Shown piece after piece: positions 49,601 through 56,733 of a stretch of DNA of 64,000 nucleotides. This stretch comes from Pseudomonas synxantha BG33R (lineage in GTDB: Bacteria > Pseudomonadota > Gammaproteobacteria > Pseudomonadales > Pseudomonadaceae). The stretch spans positions 4,901,674 through 4,965,673 of the forward strand of contig NZ_CM001514.1 of NCBI RefSeq assembly GCF_000263715.2, read 5' to 3'. Under the pieces are notes generated by a model. The model made no database searches, was not told where the DNA came from, and saw only the letters and a list, made by a program, of their open reading frames with translations. The translations under genes were made by a program, and so were the position numbers. Positions within the stretch are counted from its first letter, which is position 1. Every line of letters begins with the position of its first letter.

Positions 49601-50878
49601 CACGGCGCCTATACCGCTCAATGTGCCACCTTGATTGTTCAAGGTTTGGTTGGCTGTCGCGGTGAGGGTTCGGCTGGCAACCACGCTGCCGCTATTGCTC
49701 AGGTTCGCCGCGTGCAGGCTGACATCGCCACTGGCATTACGGCTTTCATCGGCGTTGACACCGGCTTCGATGATGCCGCTGTTGACCACCGTGCCACCGC
49801 TGGTAATGGTGATACTGTCGCGGGCCGCCAGGCTTTTCTGGTTGTTCAGGCCCGCTGTGGTTTGCAGATCGATTCGCGTGCCGGCATACACAGCCCCAGC
49901 AGCGTCTAATTGACCGGCCTTGACCACCACCGCTTCGCTGGCTTTGGCATTGGCCATGCTCAAGCGTCCATTGGCATCGAGCTGAATATCCCCCCCACTG
50001 GCCATCAACGCACCGTCGAGCTTCACGCCCACACCGGCTTCAGTCCCCACCAGCTTGATCGCCCCGGCATACATCCCACCCAACGCCGTCGAGTCAATCG
50101 CCAGCTCCGGCTTGGCGCTGCCGTCATCGGCCCGTGCGGTTGCACTCAAGGTCTGCGCATTAACATCATTGCGCCCGGCAACCACGCTCAAGTTGCGCGC
50201 ATTGATCTGCGCATTGATCTTGGCCGAGCGGGTGATGATTTCGAAGCGGTCGACGTTGCTGGCGTTCAAGCCCTGGCCGTCGATAGTTACGGCACCGCCA
50301 TCGACCTGATAGCGATCCAGGCGGCCGTTATCGAGGATGGGTTTGCCAGTGGTCAGGGTAACGTTGGGGGTGTTGATGAAGCCGCAGCCACTGCAGGTGA
50401 TGCCGTAGGGGTTGGCGACGATGACCTTTGCCGACTGGCCCGCCACTTCGGTGTAGCCGCGCAATTGGCTCGGGCTGCCACCGTTGACTTCGTTGAGGAT
50501 GATATTGGCAGCGCGGCCCTGCAGGTTCGGGTTGCCGAGGATGATGCCGCCCAGTTGCGTCGATTGGGTACGGTCGGTGGCGTTGTTGAGAATCACGCCA
50601 TTGGCGCCGACGTTGTAGTCCTTGAACTGGTTGTGGGACAGGCCCGCGCCATTTGGGGTGGCGATATTCACCACCGGCACGCCATTGCCCGCCGCGCCCA
50701 CGGTGGTGCCGGGCGTGCTGACCACGATGCCTTCGGCCTGGGCCAGCAGCGGCTGCCAAAACAGCGCATTGGCCAGGATCAGCGCCAGGCCACGTTTGGG
50801 CAGGCCGAGGAACGCGTCACGGCTTTTCAGGGCAGCAGATGGCTGGCGAACCAGGAAGGCAAATTGGCGAACATCCAT
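40652..50878 (-). CDS. cdiA: Contact-dependent inhibition exoprotein CdiA (TpsA)
   Basis: 3408 residues from ATG 50878 (a TTG 18 bases before is possible). It has an extended signal region to about 48, then a TPS domain to about 300 (GAGLSHNQFKDYNV, NIILNEV, VANPYGITCSGCGFINTPN with a CxxC). A very long array of ~20-residue FHA repeats (LDNRGG, LDNSQGG.ISS) spans about 360-1760. A middle part with YCKGKGCELSF is near 2036. A region shared with the orphan module spans about 2290-2650, and a pretoxin part carries WVAGNAKKYNDEFHIGG. The toxin tail is about 3262-3408, Gly-rich and hydrophobic (VGIGGLVAGALISGG, VNYTDVSIAATVGGLTQGKG). It is exported by CdiB and kills touching relatives lacking CdiI. 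The tail's membrane target is inference. Confidence 0.92.
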   Translation of the reverse strand: MDVRQFAFLVRQPSAALKSRDAFLGLPKRGLALILANALFWQPLLAQAEGIVVSTPGTTVGAAGNGVPVVNIATPNGAGLSHNQFKDYNVGANGVILNNATDRTQSTQLGGIILGNPNLQGRAANIILNEVNGGSPSQLRGYTEVAGQSAKVIVANPYGITCSGCGFINTPNVTLTTGKPILDNGRLDRYQVDGGAVTIDGQGLNASNVDRFEIITRSAKINAQINARNLSVVAGRNDVNAQTLSATARADDGSAKPELAIDSTALGGMYAGAIKLVGTEAGVGVKLDGALMASGGDIQLDANGRLSMANAKASEAVVVKAGQLDAAGAVYAGTRIDLQTTAGLNNQKSLAARDSITITSGGTVVNSGIIEAGVNADESRNASGDVSLHAANLSNSGSVVASRTLTATANQTLNNQGGTLSGIGAVVNAGQLDNRGGRVLGKDSLKVTATGLDNRTNGLLHSENSTDVTVTAALDNQSGRVIGLKNLALNAGQLTNDNGLVASQAQARVTAGQLSNQAGEVSADQTTVIATTLDNRSGKLLGSNLNVTASGAIDNRLGIFSATSLTVQSASLDNRDKGSVASQGVMNLTVAGLLDNRNEGNLVSQGAQQIAAGQLNNSRGGLVSSKTTLALHGDSLINQGGLVIADGALTLTGGDLDNSLAGVISTKAAAHVQLNQLNNSNGGKLGSDGALTLNANQLENGAGRISAKGDLQATVGVLNQQAGELVSDGALNLTGTSLDNRNGGLIAATHGVDLRSQTILNQQGEISSQAKVLVIADQLNNTTGKVIGDSGLTLTVQRLLNQSKGLLAGRESLVLNGAQLDNSQGGRVTSQKDLDITLTGDLLNQGQGTLLSEGALTVQAGTLDNSLGGILSAANALSITTQGQLNNQAGKLLADGTATLVSAALNNSQGGVISAKQQVDVRSAGLNNSQRGSISSDAGITLNAGQLDNSQQGSIFAKSTVKATLSGLDQHDRGELVSNTNIELDLNHGQLINRDHGLIATPGQLLLNNLGNVDNSQGGEISSSQSFLLMADALNNRGGKVISGDSLQVRIAKALDNSVEGVLSAKSVLQVAADSLDNQARGALASRGALDLKVTGALDNHNQGQISAATVLTTTSGSLNNSDKGSLSAGTLQTLNTGALDNHQGGRIVSDGSQTVTAANVDNRAGVIGSQQALNLITANLDNTAGLINSQADLTLTGQTVDSSLDGEISAKGDLKLIVQQLIQRQGRLIGERAVTLDLQGGNLDNSAGLISAKGPLTFARLANLTNREQGEISSQTAFTVAAKRIDNGDRGVILSADQLRLEADTVFNANKGLISGWNGLTVVGNSLDNSAEGTLSSKSGTLHTDLTGVLDNHAAGALVSLGKQTLIAGSLNNDQGIISGQADVGLTVAGRLDNGNNGLISAGQQLDFNNAQSEILNRGGQISAANISMIGQSLDNSGGQLISQGTLEGTLSGALINANNARLASGAALLLNAASLDNRGGQLVSQDRLDLTLANGDLDNSGKGTLASQKDLLIKLLAGDIHNQQDGLIYSQKGKLDLAAQALNNQKGTLQSQTENRLRLSGALNNQGGRVDSLSGNLDLEAASVTNTAGGILNSSTGWIKLVTGLFNNGSGITQAQSVDITARDGLLNQLGHLSALGGENRIVTSTLNNQGGGVYADTLLKVTAANFDNQGTEVGNGGKVGARAIDFGLTGTLSNSYGLIESDDTLRLAAQTINNVSGNLRAMGRVGTTDIRTTGLFDNRFGALESANETLNLQAASLDNNGGRIVHTGTGTFDLTSDQVTRAGGSFVTNGQLDIKAASWTNSSVIQAGRLNLDIGQFTQTASGQLLGAQSLTGTGDTWTNDGLLASNGNLKLTLTGGYSGNGRVSSLGDMTLAAANMDLGENARIGGGAITQVTSTNVLTNRGRVTSVGDLTVNAGALNNYGTLGGSENVRLNATHLLNEKGLLFSGKDMTLRVNDFSNRFGDVYSLGGLDIARDDANGRSALIENVSGTLESDGNMRLLADTLSNRRDQFTTEKSLVSGSIGVYGNDYCKGKGCELSFSGVETYEDVIKGSSASAFINAGGDLTVGSQTFDNLYSSVSAAKNILINTDVLNNTGAAGGEQRNFGYAYYTRNRSAYSLLMSEVEQFNRSNDPSSSDYKPGQYTFDQFIEKTRFSDTYFTSPIDYTVPTSGSVIAQAVIQAAGSVTVNATKEINNSVIRPNATNIDTPAANRNTNSDVFASTVKPAITAQLPPDLAQRQVNPVTLPGFSLPTSQNGLFRLSGQAAKGGAASKADTATGDFSVNGRVITAADREKTLDYTAVQERGFNLDGQPVSGAVNGQGPLALDNRSPSITRVQGLPDITPVDNSHKYLIETNPALTDLKQFMSSDYLLGKLGYNPDASWKRLGDGLYEQRLIREAVVARTGQRYINGLASDDQLFRYLMDNAISYKDSLNLQLGVSLTAEQVAALTHDIVWMEEAEVNGQKVLTPVLYLAQANNRLAPNGALIQGQDVSLITGGDLHNSGTLRATNNLNMVAGNIDNSGLMQAGNRLEMLATDSIRNSRGGIINGRDISATAVTGDIINERTVTTFKQEGQGYQLRNDVASEASRFEATDTLKLNAGRDVLNLGSNLKAGGNASVTAGRDVVIASQTEQDDYAYQRRRISGTEQTTMQHASTVEVGGHMAIEARRDIAVIASTVSAAKNLSVEAGENVSLISAANEQHEYSKGKKGNTKTTTQLDNVTQQTAQLNAGGNLVAIAGTDLTLVASKISAGNEAYIQAGEELKLLAAQDSHYSLYDMNKKGSWGSKKTQRDEVTQVTHVGSEIKAGSSMMLESGSNQLFQAAKLQSGGDIAIVSGGSVTFEAVKDSRQESHEKSKSDMAWNSAKGEGSTDETLRQTLMVGQGQLAIRAAGKINIDLKQIDQKTVSQTIDAMVQAEPQLAWIKVAEANGQVDWRMVKEIHDSWDYKQSGLGAAPALIISIVASIYLGPLAGAMASNFAVGTINGGGDIGAGLKAATSKDAIKGYATQVVTSGVLAGIDTAVGGWNTDGALILNADGVNNPGYSKSMLDWNTVSDNVLRSTTHALVAGSINTAINGGSLKDNLGAAAVSEGLDLTAAFGNKQVGDLAEYLKITPGSAQKVLMHAVLGGALSSAKGGDFKTGALAGAASEGLTALATEKLGNYLDSRFATDTQFRVGTAQLVGVLAGALVNGDPATASWVAGNAKKYNDEFHIGGPAIAGAVSAGEKVLKEGGTPDQATAAMSSHLRGDGFDGPMPANGLVQAWSIGVGLPLAAVEAPAVGIGGLVAGALISGGANFGYQLSTGKDVNYTDVSIAATVGGLTQGKGFWLTQGYGLSGAYLGSVIKGEDAKYSLLGSVLGTAIGYKSGNVITGQLKPLIGNTASETSGAATGSVLSEIVSGGVSNMGSNK

Positions 50879-50908
50879 TTCAAATTCTCGTTGCAACTGG
50901 GCGTTGAA

Positions 50909-52630
50909 TTACAGGAAGAAATCCATGCGGAAGTAGATCGGTGCTTCACGCTCAAGCAGCGCGGCCGGTCGTTCCAGCGAGTGGGCAAAGGTCACGCTGG
51001 TACTGACGTGTTTGCCGCGGGCGAACAGCTCAAGGGAGTTGCTTGAGACGCGGCCGTGCACTTCGCCGTTGTAGCGGCCATTGCGGATCACGCCCTGGTC
51101 GTAGCCCACGCTGGCGCCGTATTCGCCGAACACCGGGCGCAGCCAGCCGAGCGTCACCGGGCGGCTCCAGCGCAGGTCATTGCGCCAGTAGCCGCCACTG
51201 TCGCCGGTCAGCTGCTGATCCTTGTAGCCGCGTACCGACGCCGAACCGCCGAGGCTCATGCGCTGAGGACTGAACAGCACGTCTTCACTGCGTTGGCCGG
51301 TGGCCAAGCTGGTAAAACTGAACGACTCGCCCCATAGCGTGAACGGTTGCAGGTAGCTGACGGTGGCGGTGTATTTGCGGTAGCGGGAGTTGGCCAGTCG
51401 ATTGCCGTTCTGATCGCGCTCATGTTGGGCCTGGGCATCAAGCAAACCAATGCCGTCCTGCATACCGAGGTCAATGTTGACAAAAGCACTGCCAACTCGC
51501 CGACCGTGGTTGATGCCCCACTGCAACTCGCTGAGCCGATTGCTGCTGACGGCCAAGCGGCTGTCTTCGATGTAATTGTTGGTACGCAGGTGGGACAGGC
51601 CGACGTTGAGCGAGGTTTTGCTCACGGCATCACGGTGGATCACCCGCTCAGCGCGCAACTGATGGTTTTCACTGTCCCCGGTTTGCTTGAAGTCGAAACC
51701 ATCGCCCTGGACGACCGAACGGTAGTCGCTCTGGTTGTAGCTGTAGCTGAAGTTCCACCAGCCCCAGGGCACGTTGTAATACAGCATGGCGTTTTTTGAG
51801 GTTTTCTGGTGATCGCTGACGGCGTCGTGGCCGCCGCGCAGAATCAGCTGATCGGCCAGGCCCAGCGGGCTGTCCCATTCAAAGCCGGTACCCCACTGCT
51901 GCTCGCCAGTGCTTTTCTGTCCATCGTTGTTACGTGAAAGGCTGGCACGCCATGGCTTTTGCGGGTTGTTTTTGACCAATACCGCGCTACCGCCCACGGC
52001 CTCGCCCGGGGTCAGCTCCATTTGGGCTTGATTGGACGGCAAGCGGTTGAGTTGATCGACAGCCTGCTCGATTTCTCGCAGGTTCAATATCTCGCCGCTT
52101 TTGCCGGGAAAGGCCATGGCCAGTTCGCGGTCCGACAGCTTGCCGGTGCCGGCGCCCTTCAGGCCTTCAAGCTTGCCTTCCACTACCAGGACTTGCAGAT
52201 GCCCTTTGGACATATCCTGCTGCGGCAAGTAGGCGCGGCTGGTCACCAGGCCTTTGTCGATGTAGTAGTTGGTGATGTCTTTGAGCAGGGCATTGAGTTG
52301 TGCAACGCCCAGGCACTGACCGGCGTACGGTTTGAGTAGACGCTCGCGTTCAGCGGCAGGCAGGTGGTCGGCACCCTGGAGTTCAATGGTTTGGATCGGG
52401 AAGCAACGGCTGTCCACCGGGGCTACGGGCGCTTCGGGCCGGGCCTCTTTGCCAGGCAGTTCCTTGAGCTGCTCAAGGCGGCGCTGTTGGTCTTCCAGCA
52501 GGCGGTTTTGCCGCTCGCGGATCAGGTCCTGATCACCGGGGAGGGTTGCCGCCATTACGCTGTGGGAAACGAGACAGGCAAGCAGGGCAATACTCAGTGA
52601 ATACCGAGTCCGTGGCAGCTGGGAAGACAT
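50909..52630 (-). CDS. cdiB: CDI outer-membrane transporter CdiB (TpsB)
   Basis: 573 residues. Signal peptide about 1-27 (LLACLVSHSVMA), a helical Gln/Arg-rich plug segment (DLIRERQNRLLEDQQRR), two POTRA domains (about 80-225) and a 16-strand barrel. VRGY motif in SASVRGYKDQQLTG, and last strand IYFRMDFFL. Ends 30 bases before cdiA, so B and A form one operon. It secretes CdiA to the cell surface and is distinct in sequence from the first TpsB of the window. Confidence 0.94.
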   Translation of the reverse strand: MSSQLPRTRYSLSIALLACLVSHSVMAATLPGDQDLIRERQNRLLEDQQRRLEQLKELPGKEARPEAPVAPVDSRCFPIQTIELQGADHLPAAERERLLKPYAGQCLGVAQLNALLKDITNYYIDKGLVTSRAYLPQQDMSKGHLQVLVVEGKLEGLKGAGTGKLSDRELAMAFPGKSGEILNLREIEQAVDQLNRLPSNQAQMELTPGEAVGGSAVLVKNNPQKPWRASLSRNNDGQKSTGEQQWGTGFEWDSPLGLADQLILRGGHDAVSDHQKTSKNAMLYYNVPWGWWNFSYSYNQSDYRSVVQGDGFDFKQTGDSENHQLRAERVIHRDAVSKTSLNVGLSHLRTNNYIEDSRLAVSSNRLSELQWGINHGRRVGSAFVNIDLGMQDGIGLLDAQAQHERDQNGNRLANSRYRKYTATVSYLQPFTLWGESFSFTSLATGQRSEDVLFSPQRMSLGGSASVRGYKDQQLTGDSGGYWRNDLRWSRPVTLGWLRPVFGEYGASVGYDQGVIRNGRYNGEVHGRVSSNSLELFARGKHVSTSVTFAHSLERPAALLEREAPIYFRMDFFL

Positions 52631-52964
52631 GTTCGATCCATCGAATTTACGAAGGGTGGCAAACTAACATCGTCCGCCCCTCACGCCAATAAACCGACGG
52701 TACTTTAGGAAAAGTCTTAAAAACACGTAAGCATCTGACATAGAAGAAAAATAATCAGATAGGAAGGAATTTCGTTTGAAGTTCCGGGCTGGTTTCCGAC
52801 CAGTGGTATCAGATCTGATACACATCGAAGGCGCATCCGAACGACCGGACTATTCGGTCCGCACCGGTCCGCGTATGAGTATTTGAATTTAAGGAATGTT
52901 TTGGACGGCGACGGAATCTGAGCAAGAGATGACCCAGCGTCGACGAGATCGGCCAAATGACAGG
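52631..52964. other. Spacer with the cdiB promoter region
   Basis: No gene supported. It should contain the promoter of cdiBAI (minus strand). An AT-rich part near 52710-52770 is the likeliest site. A small palindrome ATCAGATCTGAT lies at 52808-52819 and a CGGACTATTCGGTCCG-like inverted repeat at 52844-52862, either of which could bind a regulator. Confidence 0.4.
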
Positions 52965-53012
52965 CAAAAAAAAAACCCGGAAATCCTCACTTGCGTGGGC
53001 CTTCCGGATTTT
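52965..53012 (-). terminator. Terminator of the tRNA-Lys transcript
   Basis: On the minus strand AAATCCGGAAGGCCCACGC... folds back onto ...GGATTTCCGG and is followed by a run of nine or more T. It lies 15 bases after the tRNA CCA end. Confidence 0.85.
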
Positions 53013-53027
53013 CTAAACCGCCAAAAA

Positions 53028-53103
53028 TGGTGGGTCGTGTGGGATTCGAACCTACGACCAATTGGTTAAAAGCCAACTGCTCTACCAACTGAGCTAACGA
53101 CCC
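53028..53103 (-). tRNA. tRNA-Lys (anticodon TTT)
   Basis: 76 nt. Acceptor GGGTCGT/ACGACCC with encoded CCA; D-arm AGCTCAGTTGGTAGAGC; anticodon stem TTGGC/GCCAA-type with loop CTTTTAA (anticodon TTT); T-arm GGTTCGAATCC. All four arms pair. Confidence 0.97.
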
Positions 53104-53120
53104 GCTGTGTGGTGGCGCGT

Positions 53121-53148
53121 ATAATACTGATTTCTAAGGATTATTCAA
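53121..53148 (-). promoter_or_regulatory. Promoter of tRNA-Lys
   Basis: On the minus strand TTGAAT (53143-53148) and TATTAT (53121-53126) are 16 bases apart and close to the sigma-70 consensus. The -10 is followed by the GCGCGCC-like stringent discriminator (ACGCGCC) common at stable RNA genes, 17 bases before the mature 5' end. Confidence 0.75.
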
Positions 53149-53226
53149 CACCTTATTTGAAATAAATCAGAAAAAACGCATTTGAACGGTAATTCGGTGA
53201 GCAGAACGCCTCTCGCAGCCGCCGGA

Positions 53227-53874
53227 TCAGCGCCCCGGCTCGTCGTTCCACAGGTACTTATGCAGCTGCAATTGCAGGCGTACCGGCAGGTTGTCCGCCA
53301 CTACCCAGTCAGCCAGCTCACGGGCGTTCAGGTCGTGATGGCTGGGCGAGAACAGCACCTCGCCCGCGCGACGCTCCAGGCCATACTGGATCAGCTTGGA
53401 AGTCGCCCAGTCATAATCGTCGCGGGAACAGATGACGAACTTGACCTGATCGTTGGCCGTCAACAAGTCGATGTTCTCGTAGCGGTTGCGGTGGGCTTCC
53501 TTGGAGTCGGGGGTCTTGAGGTCGACCACCCGGCTTACACGCGGATCGACAGCGGAAATGTCCAAGGCGCCACTGGTTTCCAGTGAGACCTCGTAACCGG
53601 CGTCACACAGCTGCTTGAGCAAGGGAATGGCATTGGGTTGCGCCAACGGCTCACCGCCCGTCACGCAGACGTAGCGCGGCCGGTAGCCGGCAACCTGCTC
53701 CAGGATGTCGTCGAGGGTGCGCACGGTGCCGCCGCTGAAGGCGTAGGCGCTGTCGCAGTATTGGCAACGCAATGGGCAGCCGGTGAGTCGTACGAATACG
53801 GTGGGCAGGCCAGCAGTGCGCGTTTCACCCTGCAACGAGTAAAAGACTTCGGTAATACGTAATGTGTCTTGCAT
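53227..53874 (-). CDS. queE: 7-carboxy-7-deazaguanine synthase
   Basis: 215 residues, radical-SAM. The start MQDTLRITEVFYSLQGE is preferred to a GTG nine bases upstream. The cluster motif is CPLRCQYC (CxxxCxxC), followed by CVTGGEPLAQ (GGE SAM motif) and SLETSGALDIS. It converts carboxytetrahydropterin to CDG in the queuosine/7-deazaguanine pathway. In pseudomonads it follows the tol-pal-cpoB operon, as here, but a strong terminator at 53995 lies in between. queC is usually next; here the tRNA-Lys follows instead. Confidence 0.95.
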   Translation of the reverse strand: MQDTLRITEVFYSLQGETRTAGLPTVFVRLTGCPLRCQYCDSAYAFSGGTVRTLDDILEQVAGYRPRYVCVTGGEPLAQPNAIPLLKQLCDAGYEVSLETSGALDISAVDPRVSRVVDLKTPDSKEAHRNRYENIDLLTANDQVKFVICSRDDYDWATSKLIQYGLERRAGEVLFSPSHHDLNARELADWVVADNLPVRLQLQLHKYLWNDEPGR

Positions 53875-53994
53875 AGTCGCCACGGGCGTAACAGCTAAAC
53901 AGGCTGTCCGCCTCCGTCAGGCACTTCAAGGGATTGCGCCAACGCGCCAACCCCAGGAAGCGTGTTTCATAAAAGGGCGTGGATTCTAACGAAA

Positions 53995-54017
53995 AAACCC
54001 GCGCCAGGCGCGGGTTT
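53995..54017 (-). terminator. Terminator of the tol-pal-cpoB operon
   Basis: AAACCCGCGCC and GGCGCGGGTTT form an 11-bp GC-rich stem with a 1-base centre (tight loop), followed on the minus strand by TTTTTTC. It lies 22 bases after the cpoB stop. Confidence 0.9.
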
Positions 54018-54038
54018 CTTCTAAACGGGCGGTATTGC

Positions 54039-54869
54039 TTACAAGCGTTGCAGATCGCGCTGGGCCAACTGCGCGGCGGAGGTACCCGGATACTGGGCAA
54101 CCACCTGCTGCAGAATGCCTTTGACCTTGTCGGTGTGACCTAGGCGGCGCTCTACGTCAGCAAGCTTGTACAACGAGTCCGGCACCTTGGCGTGCTTGGG
54201 GTACAGCTGGCTGACCTTGGCAAAAGCCTGGCCTGCCCCCTGCAAATCACCCTTTGCCAGGTTGACCTCACCCAACCAGTACTGAGCATTGCCCGCGTAC
54301 TGGCTGTTGGGGTACTTGCGCAGGAATGCGGTAAAGGCCTGGCTGGCCTTATCGAAATCCTTGGCTTTGATCAGGTCGAAGGCTGCATCGTAATACAGCT
54401 TTTCCTTCGCCGGATCACCCGGTTCACTGCTGGCGGCAGGGGCAGCCGCGGCGGCCCCAGCTGCAGCACCACCGGCAGCAGCGCTTGGCGCGCCACCGGC
54501 AGCAGAATTATCAGGAGTAGCGGCAGGTGCAACGCCGGCTCCAATACGACGATCAAGATCCTGGTATCGCTCCAGGCCTTCTTGCTTGAGCTGGTTCACC
54601 TGGTTCTGCAGCACTTCAATGGCGCCTTGTTGCTGCGACAATTGATCCTGCATGCGTTGCAGCTGGTTGAACAGCTCGCCCTGTGCCGAGGGAGCGGACG
54701 TAGCCGCTCCCCCCGCATAGGCGCCGTTCGTGCCATAACCTGCTGGCGGATAACTGCTCCCGCTATTGTTATAGCCTGAGTTGCTATCCGTTACAGGAAC
54801 CGCAGCCCACACCGCAAGCGGGGCGAGGCTGAGAGCCAATACAGTCAGAGCACGACGGCACGTTCGCAT
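54039..54869 (-). CDS. cpoB: Cell division coordinator CpoB (YbgF)
   Basis: 276 residues. Signal peptide about 1-22 (LALSLAPLAVWA), a Gly/Ser/Ala-rich segment, and an N-terminal trimerising coiled coil (LQRMQDQLSQQQGAIEVLQN). An Ala-rich low-complexity linker (about 110-150) leads to three TPR units (YYDAAFDLIKAKDFDKASQAF onward, quoted in part). It acts in the periplasm with TolA and PBP1B to couple outer-membrane constriction with septal wall synthesis. 6 bases after pal. Confidence 0.94.
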   Translation of the reverse strand: MRTCRRALTVLALSLAPLAVWAAVPVTDSNSGYNNSGSSYPPAGYGTNGAYAGGAATSAPSAQGELFNQLQRMQDQLSQQQGAIEVLQNQVNQLKQEGLERYQDLDRRIGAGVAPAATPDNSAAGGAPSAAAGGAAAGAAAAAPAASSEPGDPAKEKLYYDAAFDLIKAKDFDKASQAFTAFLRKYPNSQYAGNAQYWLGEVNLAKGDLQGAGQAFAKVSQLYPKHAKVPDSLYKLADVERRLGHTDKVKGILQQVVAQYPGTSAAQLAQRDLQRL

Positions 54870-54875
54870 GACGAA

Positions 54876-55376
54876 TTACTTACGCAGTTCGACGCGACGG
54901 TTCTGAGCCCACGACTGTTCGTCGTTGCCAGTTGCAACTGGACGCTCTTTACCGTAGGAAACCAGTTCCAGTTGGCCTGGAGCAACACCTTGCAGTACCA
55001 GGTAGCGCTGAACGGCTTTCGCACGACGCTCGCCCAGTGCCATGTTGTACTCACGAGTACCACGGGCGTCAGTGTTACCTTCCAGAACAACGCGAGCGCC
55101 GTTAGCTTTCAGGTCCTTGGCGTGAACGTCCAGAGCGCGCATGGCTTCTGGCTTCAGGTCCGAACTGTCGTATTCGAAGTAGAAAGTGGTGATAGCGCGC
55201 AGAGCAGCTTCTTCGCTCAGGGAGCCGTCGACCGCACCAGTGTTAGCGCCGTAACCAGCGTTTGGATCAACAGCTGCGCCTTCACCGGCATTGTCGCCGC
55301 CTTTAGAGGAGCAACCAACGGCTACGGACAGAGCCAGAGCCAGAGCAGCAAACTTACCAAACTTCAGCATTTCCAT
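54876..55376 (-). CDS. pal: Peptidoglycan-associated lipoprotein Pal (OprL)
   Basis: 166 residues, start [16 protein letters not shown]. Lipobox VAVGCSS, then an OmpA-like peptidoglycan-binding domain with [34 protein letters not shown] and [11 protein letters not shown]. It anchors the outer membrane to the wall and binds TolB. Almost identical to P. aeruginosa OprL as I remember it, a strong genus marker. 55 bases after tolB. Confidence 0.97.
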   Translation of the reverse strand: MEMLKFGKFAALALALSVAVGCSSKGGDNAGEGAAVDPNAGYGANTGAVDGSLSEEAALRAITTFYFEYDSSDLKPEAMRALDVHAKDLKANGARVVLEGNTDARGTREYNMALGERRAKAVQRYLVLQGVAPGQLELVSYGKERPVATGNDEQSWAQNRRVELRK

Positions 55377-55431
55377 CGTGAAACTCCTAATGAACCCCAG
55401 TGTGTTAAGTACTTCTTTTTGTAGCGCCGCG

Positions 55432-56733
55432 TCAGTTCAGGTAAGGGGACCAGGATGGTTCTCTGACTTCGCCTTGTGCGGTAGGAAGTGGGAGCCTTAC
55501 GCGTCCATTGATGGACACGAGCATCAAGACTCCCCGGCCCTGCTGGCGGGTGGCGTAGATTACCATGGTGCCGTTGGGCGCAACAGTGGCTGACTCATCA
55601 AGGTTGGTATCTGTAAGGATTTTAACGGTTCCGCGCTGCAAATCCTGGGCCGCAACCCGGAAATTAGTGAAACCATCCTGACGGTGAATCATCACCAACG
55701 TCTTTTCATCGGCCGAAAGCTTGGGGTTGGCGTTGTAGTTACCGATAAAGGTCACACGCTCAGCACCGCCACCGTTCACGTTTGCCTTGTAGACCTGAGG
55801 CTTGCCGCCACGGTCGGAGGTGAAGTAGATGGTCGAACCATCCTTACCCCAGAACGGTTCGGTGTTGATGCCCGGGCCGCTGGTCACGCGACTCAGTTGG
55901 CGCGAGGCCATGTTCATCACGTAGATATCCGGGTTGCCGTCCTTGGACAGCACGAAAGCCAGGCGCGAACCATCCGGCGACCAGGCTGGCGCACCGTTGA
56001 GGCCTTCAAAGTTGGTGATCTGCTCGCGACGACCCGTATCAATGTGCTGCACAAAGATGCGCGGGCGACGCTGTTCGAACGATACGTAGGCAATACGCTT
56101 GCCGTCCGGCGCGAAGCGCGGCGACAGGATTGGCTCACGGGACTGCAGCAAGGTCACTGCACGTGCACCGTCGTAGTCCGAACGCTGCAGGGTGTAGCGG
56201 GTGTTGTCTACAGAGAAACGCTCAGCCGTGACATACAGCAGGCGCGTCGAGAACGCCCCTTTGATACCGGTGAGCTTTTCAAACGACTGGTCCGAGATGT
56301 AGTGGGCCATGTCGCGCAGTTGCTCGGCGGTACCCGATACGCTGCCGGTCAATACCTGCTGCTCGGTGGCCACGTTGAACAAGGTGTACTGGATCTGCAG
56401 GCGACCACCGGCCGGCGTGATGTTGCCGACCATCACGTACTGCGCGCCCACGGCTTTCCAGTCACGGAACACGACTTCGCTGGCCTGGTTGGGCTGGCTG
56501 ATCATGTTGCCTTTGGGAATCGGCGCGTAGTAACCGGAGTTACGCAGGTCGTCGCTGACGATCTGGGCCATGTCGTCCGGCAGCACGCTGCCGCCCTGCC
56601 AACCGAACGGTACTACCGCAATCGGTGTGGCCCGATCACTGCCGCTGGTTACCAGGATGTTCTTTTCATCCGCCGCCGCTATCCCTGCCATACAGCAAAT
56701 AACGACAAGCATTCCTCGAAGAAGGTTTCTCAC
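55432..56733 (-). CDS. tolB: Tol-Pal periplasmic protein TolB
   Basis: 433 residues. Signal peptide about 1-21 ([13 protein letters not shown]), an N-terminal alpha/beta domain ([11 protein letters not shown]) and a six-bladed propeller with the repeated [15 protein letters not shown] and NPKLSADE blade motifs. It interacts with Pal and TolA. The start ATG overlaps the tolA stop by four bases, giving translational coupling. Confidence 0.97.
   Translation of the reverse strand: MRNLLRGMLVVICCMAGIAAADEKNILVTSGSDRATPIAVVPFGWQGGSVLPDDMAQIVSDDLRNSGYYAPIPKGNMISQPNQASEVVFRDWKAVGAQYVMVGNITPAGGRLQIQYTLFNVATEQQVLTGSVSGTAEQLRDMAHYISDQSFEKLTGIKGAFSTRLLYVTAERFSVDNTRYTLQRSDYDGARAVTLLQSREPILSPRFAPDGKRIAYVSFEQRRPRIFVQHIDTGRREQITNFEGLNGAPAWSPDGSRLAFVLSKDGNPDIYVMNMASRQLSRVTSGPGINTEPFWGKDGSTIYFTSDRGGKPQVYKANVNGGGAERVTFIGNYNANPKLSADEKTLVMIHRQDGFTNFRVAAQDLQRGTVKILTDTNLDESATVAPNGTMVIYATRQQGRGVLMLVSINGRVRLPLPTAQGEVREPSWSPYLN

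Noticed and set aside
45600..49800. Regular repeats that might suggest a CRISPR array
   Set aside because: Units are about 60 bases, coding, variable and without unique spacers; they are FHA protein repeats.
42704..49909. Several long + strand frames (e.g. 42704-44140, 45497-47251, 48344-49909) opposite cdiA
   Set aside because: They follow the repeat period of the cdiA array in antisense; not independent genes.
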